64,000 nucleotides of DNA. It comes from Microvelia longipes. Its lineage: Eukaryota; Arthropoda; Insecta; Hemiptera; Veliidae. This document shows positions 1 to 12,762 of the stretch, piece after piece. The position numbers and the translations under genes are program-made. The notes below the pieces were generated by a model. The model searched no databases. It was not told the origin of the DNA and saw only the letters and a program-made list of their open reading frames with translations. Every line of letters begins with the position of its first letter. The stretch's first letter is position 1. The stretch spans positions 49,652,127 to 49,716,126 of the forward strand of contig JACMZG010001911.1 in assembly GCA_018340805.1 (NCBI GenBank), read 5' to 3'.

Positions 1-527
1 AAGAACTCTGCTACATTGTTTCACTTCTTGACCTACCTCTAGAAAAGAATTTAATATAATAATTAATTAGAAAGTACTCCACAGCTTTCTTTAATCTTTT
101 ACTAGAACTATTACTAAAAGTATAAAAAATAAATTAATAAAAAGGAAATAATGATAAAAGTAAAAAAATGTTAGCAGCATATGGAAAATAAGATTTTTTT
201 TCTTTCAATAAATAACGCAATATTAGACAAGTTAGGTCGCCTAATTAAAAAGGAGGAGTTATAAATATATATTTTCATCTTGATTAATTTCTAGTTCTGA
301 ACTAAATGCGTAGGAATTTTTATTATATCAACTCTGGTTTTACTGCATCTTTTTATAACAAACGATCGTTATGAAATATTGTAAACTCTTTAAAGAAATT
401 TAAAGGCTAAAGGAACGGAAAATAAAACAGTTTCTCCACGTTTTTTATCTATAACATTGCTATATGTTATAGCAACTATAACATAAATAGTTGACTCAAA
501 AATTTATACTAAAGTAGCAAAGTCTTT
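1..527. other. AT-rich, nothing recognised
   Basis: No coding frame, RNA gene or repeat family was recognised. Confidence 0.6.
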
Positions 528-660
528 TCTACATAAAATGAGGCCATCATCAGTGCTTTCTTTACTAATTAAAATAAAAATAAGAACTAATCTTATTGTG
601 ACAAGTTGTGTTCTTATTTGTTAACCAGCCTCTGATGATGACTTCTTGTTATGCTTTACG
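528..660. repeat. Decayed foldback copy of the hammerhead-like family
   Basis: GGCCATCATCAGTGC (542-556) is the reverse complement of the core at 9387-9401, and CTGATGATGACTTCTTGTTA (from about 632) is a second core in the opposite orientation. The minus-strand copy also keeps a GAAAAGACTTTGC-like segment after the stem. Both cores have changes that break the stems. Confidence 0.55.
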
Positions 661-2431
661 TATTTTGTATATAAAAAATTATCTGATGAGGTAATGTTTA
701 ATTTTTTGTTCCTTTTTAGAGGACTCCCTTTATACTCATCCTACGACATAATGGAATATAATTAATCCCGGATTAATAGTATGTTTGATTCTAATTTGTA
801 GGGCAAGGTTGTGATGAGAATATAAAACAAAGTTTTTATAAAAAAAAACGTTTAGTTTATTATCATTATTTTATTGTTTTTTTCCTTAATTTTTTTTTAA
901 TCGATTAATTTACATTTACCTTTGTCATCTGCAAATTACAATTGCTTAAATTAATAAAATAATAAATATTTGTAAACTAATCATTTCAGAGGCTGTTAAA
1001 AATACTCTGTATAATAAGAATGTATTTAAGCAAAAATCTACGGGCTTTTCGTTACCATCGAATTGTTTTCCTACAAATGTATTAAATTATTGGAAAATTA
1101 TAAATTTAATAAATATATTTTTTCTTGCCATTTTTAAGATATTTATTTTAGTTGTTTTGTTATTGTATTATTAAGTTTTGTAAATGATTTAAAAAAGTTA
1201 TTTCTTTATAATGATGTAATTAGACAACCTAAGTTTTATTTGAAATATTTTAGAAGTTAATAAAGTGTATCGTTTGTAATTAAATTTGCGTTTTTATTGT
1301 TTGACAAGAAAAGCTAATTGCATTTAACAGATAGTAGCAATTTTGAATAGAGAACGCAAATTTGCTCATAGATTTTCTTATTCGTTTTCGCAGTTAGTTT
1401 GAACGCTCTTAATTAAACGGCAGGCGTTATGTGCAATATATTTGAGACTGATTTTTTGTAATCTTTTTATTTTTTGGAATTTATAATGAATTTAAACAAA
1501 ATCGAAATTAAAAATTAAATATACATGTATTATATTATAAGGTTGTCGAATTAAGACTTGATTCCCAAATTATTTGAACACTTTATAAATAATAATTATT
1601 AATGACCAATAATATTATTTTTTTAATTATTTGTCACACCTTATTAGTTGTATATTTGTGTAAATTGTTTAATTCTATCTCTGAAATCATTCCACCTTTC
1701 TCAAATAGAAAATCAAAAAAAGCAATGACGATTAAAGCTATGCTATTTTTCTTCCTTTTAAAAAGGAATAGTGATTAAAAATAAACCCATAAAATAATTA
1801 AATAATGGAATATAAGATTTATTTAGTATAGAATCTTTCTTACCTTAAAATTATGTTTTTGCTGCAATTTAAAGTCTTATTTGATTTTCTATTTATTTTT
1901 TAATAAAAAGCGGAAAGATTCGAAATTTAACGAGGTTGTATTATATTTTTGTTTGTTTATACAATGTATTTAATTAATTTAGGTAAGTAAATTAAATAAA
2001 AAACTTTAAAGGTTAAATTTATTGAAAATTTAATCTTTTAAGGGAAACTAATAAGAATTACTCATTGATATTACTTAAATTATGAAGAAACCATGTAAAT
2101 AGTGATTTTTTTTTTTAAAATTTGTTTTTTAGTAATAAATTTTTATACTTGAATCTCTTTATATGAAAAGTGATATGGTGTTTTGGCCTTTTTTATAACC
2201 TTTGTTTTGGATTTTTACGAATAAGTTCGTAAGAAGCCACCTCATAGAGGAGGCGTCTTAATCATTTTTGTCTCAAAATGTATTTGGTGCAGTATACTTG
2301 TAGCCGCGCTATTCTTCAAACCATCCATTATTGTATAATAATAAAGAATTAATGAAACAAATATTTTGTTATTTTTAATATCGCATTACCAAAGGAAAAA
2401 TAAGCTTATCAGATTGGGCTATGCAGGTACA
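661..2431. other. AT-rich, nothing recognised
   Basis: Very AT-rich with short A and T runs; no structured repeat apart from isolated short palindromes. Confidence 0.6.
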
Positions 2432-2560
<129 letters not shown>

Positions 2561-3221
2561 CATATATTTATATTAAGCTATCCCTTTCACCCAGAGGCTG
2601 TAGGTCTTTGTTCAGCAGGAGGCACACCAATAAAATGTGTCTCATGTTTTACTGTTTCAAATACAATTATAGGGAATTTTCAAAAAAAAATGAGCTAATA
2701 AGGTTGAAGTCATGGAGGGGGGTTGGGTAAGGGATGGATTTTTCCTCAGTATATATTGAGGTTTAAATATATAGGTGTGTGTGTGTGTGTGTGTGTATAC
2801 AAGACTTAGTTTTCAAAAGGTATACATTCACTGGATAAATCTTTATGTTTCATCAAACTGTTTTACCAGGGTTAAACATTAAAAAATTATCATAAACAAC
2901 AAAAAAATAATTGTTAATAAAAATATGATGAAGAATAAATTAAACAATTCCGTAAAAAAATTAAAATTCAATTTCAATTTCTATTTTTTTTAAACAATGT
3001 CATTTTGATTCTTTTCTTCACAAAAAATATGAAGAATAATCAAATAAACATTCCTATATACAAAAAAATTTACTTCATGATTTTAGAAACATAAAAAAAA
3101 TATTGTAATAAAAAAAACTCTTTTTAAATGGATTCATTGCTAAATTCTACTTTAAAAGAGTAAAAAGTTTAAATACCTGATAGGTGTTTATGTTTTTTCC
3201 TTAATTAGTATGTAATTTATT
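2561..3221. other. AT-rich, one dispersed motif
   Basis: AATGAGCTAATAAGGTTGAAG followed by a G-rich stretch near 2690-2740 belongs to a motif seen at several other sites. A GT run is at 2774. Confidence 0.4.
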
Positions 3222-3270
3222 ACGCCAATCTTAATGATTGGCGTTATGAGGTGGGGCTTAATGCCCCACC
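3222..3270. repeat. Two adjacent hairpins with identical TTAAT loops
   Basis: Hairpin 1 is ACGCCAATC-TTAAT-GATTGGCGT (3222-3244). Hairpin 2 is GGTGGGGC-TTAAT-GCCCCACC (3250-3270). Both stems are perfect and they are five bases apart. Confidence 0.8.
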
Positions 3271-3299
3271 CCTGAGTCGAATAATCTATGTCGTAGTAT

Positions 3300-3480
3300 T
3301 ATTATTGTGTTTTCAATTTTCCTCATTTATACCTTAGGTATATAGGAAAAATATTGTGTTTGCAAAGAAAACCTGAAACCGAGATGTCACCGGAATTACC
3401 CGTTTCAGATTCTTTTAAGACCTCCTAATTTTTTAATCGAATAAATTGTATACTTTTCGGGAAATAATTGTATTATATTG
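3300..3480 (+). repeat. Copy of the dispersed foldback family, partial
   Basis: TTTATACCTTAGGTATATAG, ATTGTGTTTGCAAAG, CCGTTTCAG and AAGACCTCCT match the left arm of the element at 16863-17907. Confidence 0.55.
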
Positions 3481-3666
3481 TATAAATGCCACAAAAAATT
3501 ACAATAGAATTCTATAATTTAATTTAAATGACTGATTTAAAATCAGTGAACATTTTAGCGAACTTTTATCTTGAAAATGTCGCTTTTTCCTGATGATATT
3601 TATTTTTATGATTTTTCTAAATAATTAGACATTTGAAATATAGTTTAAAGCTAAGTTTGCCTGCTT

Positions 3667-3709
3667 AAGAATTAGGAGTTGACATAGAGGTTATCAACTC
3701 CTAATTCTT
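3667..3709. repeat. Perfect 16-bp hairpin
   Basis: AAGAATTAGGAGTTGA (3667-3682) and its exact complement (3694-3709) enclose an 11-nt loop. No T run suggests a terminator and the role is unknown. Confidence 0.8.
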
Positions 3710-5514
3710 GGTAAGTCCTAAGAATTGAATTCAATTTTATACTTGATAAAAATATCTGTGTTTTTTCCATACTAATCTTAAAATAAATTAAGTAAAATTA
3801 ATTTTATTTAAATAAATAAAAAAAAAAAAATCTTGTTTTTCATTAAAAATTAAAAAAATTAAAAAACACATAAACGTAGTTAAATAGTAAAATCAGCATT
3901 GCTGTTTCCGGCTTTATGATTTGAAATATGACTTTATTTAAACAAATCTCACTTTTCAACCAATACACTCAGAAAGTCGCAAATATTGTCATAGTATGCC
4001 ACTTGCAAAATTACTAATACGACTAACTGCCTCAGGACAACCATATGACCCTTAGCCCCGACGTCTAAGAGAGGCTTAGAGACTAAAAGCATCTTGTTTA
4101 TACGTCGCAGGAACAGTGGCATTTACCTGTTCAAAGTTTGTTAATATCCATAAAATATATTATTCTTATTCATTTTGCTTTAAATTTCATGTATTAAGTA
4201 ATAAGTTTGTAATACAAAGTTGGAGCTGGAATAATTTCATGATTACATCTTCTTAAGTCTTTAAAAAATAATTATAACTCATAAAATAACTAGAATATGG
4301 AATCTGTACATTTTTTAGCAAATGTTTTAAGAAAAATTTTTAACATTACTATAGAGTATTGTGTTTGCGAAAAAACCCTAAATTTGTCAAAATTATAAAA
4401 TTATTATACTTATTTATTATGATATTCAATTATTATTATTCAAATGCCTGGAAATAGAAGGATATACTGGATTACTAATTATTTGATTTAGAACATTGAA
4501 GTGTGTTTTTGTTTATTAATATTATAATTCAAGAGTGTTTTTAAAATATTATATAGGTTAAAATATTCCTAGTAAAATATTATGTTTCATGAGTAGACGA
4601 AATTCTTTCAAAAACATTATTATAGTAAAACGGAACCATATAAGAGCAAATAAAATTATATATTCGTCCTCCTAAATCATCTTTTAAAGAAAAATAAAGA
4701 CCTCCTTGAATTACAAATCAAAATGTATGCCAAAAGAGTTTATAAAGTCTTGAGAACCCATAGGGTACCGAAAATACAGTTCCCAGGACTAGATTAATTT
4801 TGTGAATAGAAACTTTTTGAAAAAAGGATAAGGTTGGGAGCGATGCGAGGGTACTGATCGTGCTGGCCCCGTTTCATAACGGTACGGCCACCACAAATTC
4901 GTTTCTCTACATCTCCTTCGGGTTTTTTGATTTTTTATTCTTCTATTATACTTTGAATCAACCTTCAGGGTAAATATAAAGACTTCCTCTTGAATTTTTA
5001 GCTCGCATTGAATATTTTAAAAAATGCCATATTCAAAAAAAGAAATCCATATACATAACAATGCCTTCATAATTCATTCACTTCAATTTCTATATCAACT
5101 TTTTTTCCAAACGAATTCACAAAATCTAATCATCTTTAAAAATATACGAAAATATATAATATTGATGCTAATTTTATACTATTTCTTTTAAACAAAGTTT
5201 TTCTTTTTAAAATAATTTTATTTCCTTGCCGGAGAAAGTTATAATTTATTGAATTTATTGATTTATTTTATTAAACATGATATTGGATCTATAATAGTTT
5301 TCTGTGTATTGCATTAGAGTTTGCATATTGATTCTTCAACCTGCTATTCAATATTTTTCTAATATTTATTGGCGATTTGTTATCTCGTTATAATGGATTT
5401 TATTCGTTTATTGTTTAAATGTAGATTTGATAATGAAATAAATAAAAGAAAATTATGCTAAATATTACTGTGTAGCTATAAATAAAACTAAGAATCTATG
5501 TAGTCTCACCAATT
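3710..5514. other. AT-rich, nothing recognised
   Basis: Two GC-richer patches (4020-4120, 4835-4925) have no frame or RNA fold I could support. Confidence 0.5.
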
Positions 5515-6370
5515 TTTTTCATTTATATACTTCTCTTAGGTATGTAAGAGAAGTATTGTGTTTGCGAAAAAATTCGACACTAGAATTTCACCTGAATTAT
5601 CCGTTTCAGGTGTTTTCAAGTCAACCTGAGTGGTTTTCACAAAGTTGTCTATCTTTATGTTAGTATGTAAATGTGTGTGTGTCTGTTATCTTCATATAGG
5701 TCCCATCAGTATTTATGCTAGAAAGTTAAACTTTAGAACAAAAATTAAATGCTGTCATTAACTCCCAATAATGACTCGAGAAAATATTTGAAAATTCATA
5801 AAAAGTAGAAGTTTCATCATATTATCAGCATTAGTATTATTCATATCGAATAAATTGTATACGTTTTCCACACCCCCCCCCCGTTTTGTATCCTTTTACT
5901 TAACAAATAAGTTAACTAAGTTTCATGCCAGCACAACAAATATATCTACGGTTTCATAAATGTCGGACAGATACGGATATGGTATCAAAGTAAGTATTTA
6001 AATAAAAGTGTAAAAATATAATTTACCATGTTATTGCATGATAGTAAAAATATGATATGACAAAAAATGAACTGTATGTAAAAATGACTCGGTAAAATAT
6101 GAAAATTCATAAAAAGTAGAAGTTTCATCATATTATCAGCATTAGTTATTCATATCGAATGAATTGTATACGTTTTCCACACCCCCCCTTTTGTATCCTT
6201 TTACTTAACAAGTAAGTTAACTAAGTTTCATGCCAGCACAACAAGTATATCTACGGTTTCATAAATGTCGGACAGATACGGATATGGTATCAAAGTAATA
6301 TTTAAATAAAAGTGTAAAAATATATTACCATGTTATTGCATGATAGTAAAAATATGATAGTATGGTTATT
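5515..6370 (+). repeat. Copy of the dispersed foldback family with an internal tandem duplication
   Basis: The 5' part (5515-5700) has the family words AGTATTGTGTTTGCGAAAAA, ATCCGTTTCAGGTGTTTT and GTTGTCT. The following 310 bp is then present twice: about 5773-6085 and 6086-6365. Both copies share CATAAAAAGTAGAAGTTTC, a C run after CGTTTTCCACA, and GTCGGACAGATACGG. They differ mainly in the C-run length and small indels, so the duplication is recent. Confidence 0.75.
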
Positions 6371-6408
6371 AAATTGTAAATTATTTTACCTTAATGTTAA
6401 ATTATGAA

Positions 6409-6435
6409 TAATATATATAATATATATATATATAA

Positions 6436-6466
<31 letters not shown>

Positions 6467-6467
6467 C
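6409..6467. repeat. (TA)n microsatellite
   Basis: TA repeats, followed by GTGTGTACGAGTTTCTAG. A similar tail follows the TA runs at 18.1 and 54.5 kb. Confidence 0.9.
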
Positions 6468-6469
6468 GT

Positions 6470-7281
6470 GTGTACGAGTTTCTAGTCATCTATTATGTAG
6501 TATTTATATAGTAGTATATTAAAATTTAATGTGATTAGAATCTTATACACACACACATCACAGACTAATATAAATATTTTGGAAATTCACTAATACTGTG
6601 GCAGTTATGCAACTTACGAAGACTTGCCATACGGCAAATTAATACAGTACCTATCCAATAAACAACAAAATAACACTAACAAACAAAGGTGTTCAGGTTT
6701 ATTTATGATTTTTTTTAAATTCAACCGATATGCCCTCTCCTCATATCTCACAGTCCATATTTCGTAATAAAAAATAATAATAATAATTTATTTAAAAATA
6801 ATTCACAGAGTAATACACAATACAATCATACAAAAAGGCTCTAAAAGTCTTATTACATCTATTCATAATGTTATTTGTTATAAATAAGATTACTAGCCAC
6901 ATAAGCTTAAGGCTTGTGCGTGGCTAGCTTTTCGTTGACATTTTTATTCTTATGCTACTTCTTGATAGTACTTTATAATAAAATTAAGTATAAGAGAAAA
7001 TGAGTTTATAAATCGTTTCTTTTTTAGTTCATATGAAATATTCTAAAAGAAGCTAAATTTCTAATACATATACAGACACATAATAATAATATGTAATCTA
7101 AATATGTATGCATGTACAATGTACACATTCATTCATACACATACATGTCCATATACACATGCATACACATATCCACACATACATACATAAAAATTTAAAT
7201 ATTAAGAAAAGAATATTTAAAAAAAAATAAAATAAAATAAATAATAAATAATAATAAATAAATACAAAATAAAAAAAAAAT

Positions 7282-7333
<52 letters not shown>

Positions 7334-9030
7334 AAAAAATAGAGTAAACTGAATAAAATGTAAAGTTAATAAATAAGATGGAAATATATAATTATTTTTT
7401 AAGAAGTTTGTCTAGTGGTGGAGGGTAAATCCATTCTATTATTCCTTTTTTGTAATCTTTATAGTATAATAAAGATTACAAATGCAAAGCTTTTGTCTTG
7501 GATTACTAATGCAAAACATCACATGTTACCATAAAAAATTCTCTATTTCCTAATTTTCCCTGAAGAACCAAGTTGATATTGATATTTTTAAAACTGCGAA
7601 AGTTTTAAATTGGCTGCCCTAAATATTATTATCCTGGTTGTTTCTCTTGAATTCCTTTGATATCGGAATGGAATCTTTTGTTTTTCTTCAGGAACATAAA
7701 CTAATGTTACTCGACTTCACGGTTCAATGGTTCTCGACCTGCTCTAATCTAACTCTCACAGCTAAGTCTCATTTTATTAGTCGGTTTCTTAAACAATATT
7801 GGTTCATAAAGAGTTCGTAAAGAAGTTTAAAAAGCTAAAAGAGTTTACGTTATTAAGTTATTAAATTTTATCAAATCTGAAATTAAGATTTAACAAACAA
7901 TTTGCTGTACCCTGTTTTGCTCCAATAGTTTTACTAAATTTTCAAACGAGCCAATCAGTGTGGTCGTGATGAACTTTCAGAAAGGATGTATTTTTGGCTG
8001 ATAACTGATTAAACCTAAAAAGTAAAATTTTCTTTTGTAAATCCCCCCTAAAGAATCACAAGAAGTGCTAGTGGAGTGATTGAATAAAAAAAATAAACAA
8101 GTCTCTTTACGCTAATAATACGATATTTATAATAATACGATAATAATATTATTTATAAGTATATATATTTTCTTAATAAAAGCTCCTGCATGTCTTCTAA
8201 CTAAGATTTATCATATTTTTTTTTTAAATTAGACACAAAAACGTTTAAGCAAATTTTTGAAAAATGAACGCAGAATAAAGTAGGCTTAATTTTGAAAAAA
8301 GTAATCTTCATAAAATTCTTTAATTGTCCCCCTGAGACCCAATTTTTTGTCCATTTCCCAATTTGAATATTTTAGTGGTTGTTTAATCTGGATAAATGAT
8401 ATATCGCTTTAAAGGTCTTGACTCGTGGAACAAAAATAGTAGTGTTGTGTAAACTTTAATTTAAGTAACACTAACTGAGATATTTTCAATATTTAACATT
8501 TTTCAAACATTGCAGTTTTTGAGTCTACCATTAATAATAAAAATATGATAAATCTTTGTTTAAAGACATGCAAGAGCTATTATCTAGAATGAATTTTTAC
8601 TAAATAATTCATTACTGAAATTTTTTGTATTTTACACGTAAAGTCAAGTCCATTCGGGGACACCCTGTTTAGCTTTTTAAAGTTATACTCCGAAGTTCGA
8701 CTTCCGCCATAAGGCTTATCTCATACGCGAATTTTATCATATTTTTTCAAATTTGCTAAAAGAATGTTTGTAAATCTCTTACAGGAGGAATAACTTCTCC
8801 CTCTTAAGATTTGTTTAGATAAACCTTTTTCTTAAATTGCTTTGTGAAATCAATGTGATCAAAGAAGTAAAACCTCAACTCCTATGTAGGTTTTAGTGGA
8901 ACGTAAATAAATTTTAGGGAAATACTTATTTTTGCCCCAAGGGAGTTAATAATGTTATAATAAAAAAGTGAGTCTATCTTTGATTTCTGATCTATAAGAC
9001 TCATCTATCAACCTCTTCTTTATTCAACAA
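6470..9030. other. AT-rich, no genes
   Basis: It contains a small hairpin (CTAGCCAC...GTGGCTAG, about 6894-6926), ATACAT-type simple sequence at 7060-7190, and no coding frame with known motifs. The 60-residue frame at 7638-7820 has no supporting context. Confidence 0.5.
7283..7330. repeat. (TA)n microsatellite
   Basis: TA repeats preceded by A-rich (AAAT) repeats at 7200-7282. Confidence 0.95.
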
Positions 9031-9034
9031 AAAG

Positions 9035-9112
9035 CACTGATGATGACCTCTTGTTAGGTTGAAAGGCTTTGCTATAATTATTTTTGTGGAGAGACTTATT
9101 TCTCTTTTATTA
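9035..9112 (+). repeat. Half copy of the hammerhead-like foldback family
   Basis: CTGATGA (9037-9043), ACCT...AGGT stem II, then GAAAGGCTTTGC and the GTGGAGAGACTT tail. It matches the right half of the 9258-9472 element with scattered changes. The left inverted arm is absent here. Confidence 0.6.
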
Positions 9113-9257
9113 TTGTTATAATATGTTGGTTCCTTGGGCAAATGCCGAGGAAACCAATGCACTTAACTTTTGAGGCGATGCCAAGTAAATTATGTTCTTA
9201 ACCCCGAAGCAAAGCCGTGGATGTTATGAAAATCAACTCCCGAGACGAATCTGAGGT

Positions 9258-9472
9258 AAATAATAAAAGAAAGGAAGTCTCTCCACAAAACAAAACTTTA
9301 TTGGCAAAGCGCTTTCAACCTGACTCTAATACCTAGTAAGAAAACATAGACTCACTTCTCTACTTCTTTAACATCTCAACGGATTTGCACTGATGATGGC
9401 CTCTTGTTAGGTTGAAAGCGCTTTGCCAATAAAGTTTTGTTTTGTGGAGAGACTTCCTTTCTTTTATTATTT
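9258..9472. mobile_element. Foldback repeat with perfect 64-bp arms and a hammerhead-like core
   Basis: The arms at 9258-9321 and 9409-9472 are exact inverted copies, separated by 87 bp. Part of the arm (GTGGAGAGACTT, CTTTTATTATT) also occurs with changes in the half copy at 9065-9112. The centre-to-right-arm junction holds the hammerhead-like motif listed separately. There is no coding capacity. By analogy with Penelope-like elements, whose terminal repeats often lie inverted and carry hammerhead ribozymes, this could be a non-autonomous Penelope derivative; that is inference. Confidence 0.7.
9383..9430 (+). ncRNA. Hammerhead-ribozyme-like motif (best copy)
   Basis: Read as RNA the order is: a stem I strand (AUUUGCA), CUGAUGA at 9390-9396, a 5-bp stem II with two wobbles (GGCCU...AGGUU), GAAA at 9414-9417, palindromic AGCGCU as stem III, a cleavage-site-like U, then UGCCAAU, which pairs with stem I across one mismatch. 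This is the layout of a type I hammerhead with a minimal palindromic stem III. One extra U sits between CUGAUGA and stem II, so activity is uncertain. Confidence 0.4.
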
Positions 9473-9479
9473 ATGATGG

Positions 9480-10870
9480 ACTCCATTCACGCTCATTCTA
9501 CTAGTATAGAATCTTGAGGTAGGTAATTATTGCTTGGGAAAATTAGCTTTTTACTCCCAATGTGGATACAAGATTTCACGTAATTTTATTATTGTTTTAT
9601 TCTTTTTTTTTTAAGTTTTGATGTATTTTGTTTTTAATCTTTTTGCGGGTAGGCCAAATAGTCGAAACATTTTAAATTTTGATATAGGCTCTTCCAACAA
9701 AATATATAATGCAAAACAAATTTACTCTTAGTGTCGAATTATTTTCCTCTTAGTGGCAGTTTACCCTTAAGCTAGTTTTCTATAATGAAATTTCTCACTA
9801 ACAAATGAGTATGAGTAATTATTCACTTTGGTGCTCCCTTTTAACACCTGGCTATATCTTCATTATTAAAACAAATTTAATTAATACTGAAAGTAAAAAC
9901 TAATTATTCTTAGAGTTTTACTCACAGTCCAGAAGATAATTATCGTAACTTCAAATGCGATAAAATACAGAATCCTTTTCAAAATTAATTAAAGTATAAC
10001 CAACTGTTTTTTAATCAAAAAACTTTTAAATAAAAAATAAAACTAACACGTTTAACTGATCCTTCCCTTAAAACTATAAAATTTAATAGGGGCCCACATT
10101 TTTAACTTTTGCTTATATCGCCCACGACATAATTACATATTAGCAAATCCCATCTGTCTATAGAAGCTAAATTCTATTTAATATCCAGTAATTTTTCCAT
10201 CAATAAATTAATAATAACATCTGAAAATTAATAAAATACCAAATAAGTCTTAAAATTATGAATTATTTATCGAATCGTACATTCCATATTTATTTTATTT
10301 AAAATTAATTTTAATTGGTAATTAAATTATCAAACTATTTTTTTAAAAAAATCTAATTATTTTTATAGTTACTGCCCACGTAGAGTGGTAAATAAAAGAT
10401 TCAAATTTTAGAAAGTGACTTGATGACCAGTGAAATAAAGTTAAAGATTTCGGGTTAAGAATGAGATTTAAGATTTTTAGTTAAAGATTTCCTTTCGTTT
10501 GCATCAACTCATCTTTTAACACCTTCAACCTCGAATGTTTTTAAAATATCTGTATCAATGATAAACGTCCTTTTGAACTGTTTTTACTTTCTATTTTGTT
10601 ATTGTTATTGCATTTAAAACAGCACGTGATCGTAAAATTTAAATGTTAAGAGTAATTGCTCTCTCTCATATATAAAATTTATTACCGTTTAGAATAAAGT
10701 CATGACATACACAAAATCATACTAATATATAAAATATTATATATTTTATTCAATATTATTTGAACTACGAAAATTTATGTTAATTATGTCTCTTGTCTCT
10801 TTGGTTTTTTAAATATAGTTTTTTCATTATAATTAAAAAAAAAAAAAAAAAAAAAATAGTTAAAGTACGA
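9480..10870. other. AT-rich, nothing recognised
   Basis: No frame or repeat family was identified; the stretch ends in an A run at 10835-10856. Confidence 0.5.
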
Positions 10871-10874
10871 GTAC

Positions 10875-11050
10875 ACGACAGTTCCATTTTCCTCCACAAA
10901 CTCGTAAGCAAACCTTTCATTGCGCCAACTTAATTCGCTGATATCAGTATGGATATAGCTTTATAGCAGTTCTTTATTTCTCCCAAACTGTAAGCTAATC
11001 CTTTATTGCCTTAGTTTGATTCGTTGATTAGATAGATTTATACTTATATT
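10875..11050. repeat. Diverged direct repeat of ~85 bp
   Basis: The segment CAGTTCCATTTTCCTCCACA...TTCGCTGAT recurs as CAGTTCTTTATTTCTCCCAA...TTCGTTGAT with many changes. A 22-A run (10835-10856) precedes it, so it may be the end of an unrecognised retroposon. Confidence 0.5.
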
Positions 11051-11130
11051 TACCAGATTTATTGTATATAGATAAGTAACTGTATAAATATTTGTATTCT
11101 CAACACAAGACATAAACTCGTACGACAATC

Positions 11131-11133
<3 letters not shown>

Positions 11134-11198
<65 letters not shown>

Positions 11199-11200
11199 TA
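11134..11200. repeat. (TA)n microsatellite
   Basis: Nearly uninterrupted TA repeats. Confidence 0.95.
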
Positions 11201-12703
11201 TGACAAAAGTCCCCCACCTCTTTAAAATATCGAACTAAACATCAATTGATAAAACTTAGAGTACTTTTTTGTGTAGCTTGAACTTCTTCCAAATTACGGG
11301 AAAAAAGTAAAATGAAAGGTATACTTTTATTGGGTTCTAAGGATTAAATAAAATAAGGAGATAAAGAAATTTATCTCCTTAATGTTTTTGTCCAAGACCG
11401 CTATTGTGGCGGGAATAAGTGAGTAAAGTGAACAAATTAGGCAGTATAACTCAAAATTGAAGCTTGAGCATCGAAATTAGAAAGAATTTGCCAATAAAAT
11501 AGACAATTGCCTTTTGACAATTTCTTTTGCGACCAAGGTAATTTGTTGAACTCTTGGGAAAAGAAAATATTAACATAAAATCATTCGATATCAAAATACT
11601 AATAGCAATAGTAGGTGTCGTATAATCTATTGCAATTAATTCAATGTCGAAATATAATATAGAAACTATACCTAGTTATATAAAGTTATATCAAGGATTA
11701 GCCTTCGTACAAAGAGTAGATTTGTTGATAAAGGCTTATGATTATACTTCGATCATTAAAGGCTATAAAATACGTCATTATACATTTGTTTAGTAAATTG
11801 CATGGCTTGTTGGATTTGTATGAATAGATTTTGTTGATTTTTGTGAATTTTCAATAGAAAATGTTAATAAATTGAAGGTTTGTTTCTACCAGCATATTAT
11901 TATAATGGTTGAGTATATGGTTGCGTTGTACCCAATTGAAAATTATTGTATATTCAAAGGGTAGTTACTTAATAAGAATAATTATGAATATTACTTTTAA
12001 AGATTTTACAAAATACTTCATTAAACGAAAAGATAAAATGTTAAAGTAAATGAGAAATTTTTTTGAAAAAGCCTAGCGAGGGCTAGTTTGAGTGAAAAGA
12101 GAAAAGAGAATTATCAGACTGACTAAGGGGATTCCTCGGTCATTAAGGGTTCTTATTTAGAGACTACGAGACATACAAGGTAGAGCCTTAATCCTTAAAC
12201 AACTTATGACTTAAACCGCACGACAAAACTAACTAGAAAACCCCCTCAGGGTTAATGCTATTGCTCATATCCAACGAATTTCTTCTTACGATACTAATGC
12301 AGACTGTCCTCATTAAACAATCTTTCTTAGTTACGCAATTCTTTGGAGCTGGGAGTGGAAATTAAGTTGACTTTAGTGTCATTATCTAAATATAATTATT
12401 ACAAGATGCTGGAAAATGTTTAAACTTTAACACCTGAGTCAACAGGGTTACCTGTTGATGATTTTTCTTCACGGTTCTTTTTATATTCTTTCTCGACATT
12501 AATTTAGTTTCTAGGGCTGTTAACTACAAAAAGTTTGTTGAAAACAAACTTCCACCTCTTATGGGTCAAACCCAAGATTGCATATTTATGAATAAAAAGT
12601 TTTAGCGAATTATCATAATGAAAATGACGCTTATGAGGTTGTTTGGATGGGAGTTGAGGGAGCGATCAATATAATATGTTAGAAAACACACATACACACA
12701 CGT

Positions 12704-12762
<59 letters not shown>

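Noticed and set aside
4020..4120. GC-richer patch considered as an RNA gene
   Set aside because: No A/B boxes or clover-leaf pairing could be drawn.
9258..9472. CRISPR-like or terminator hairpin reading of the 64-bp inverted repeat
   Set aside because: Only two arms exist, in inverted orientation, in eukaryotic DNA; a foldback element explains it better.
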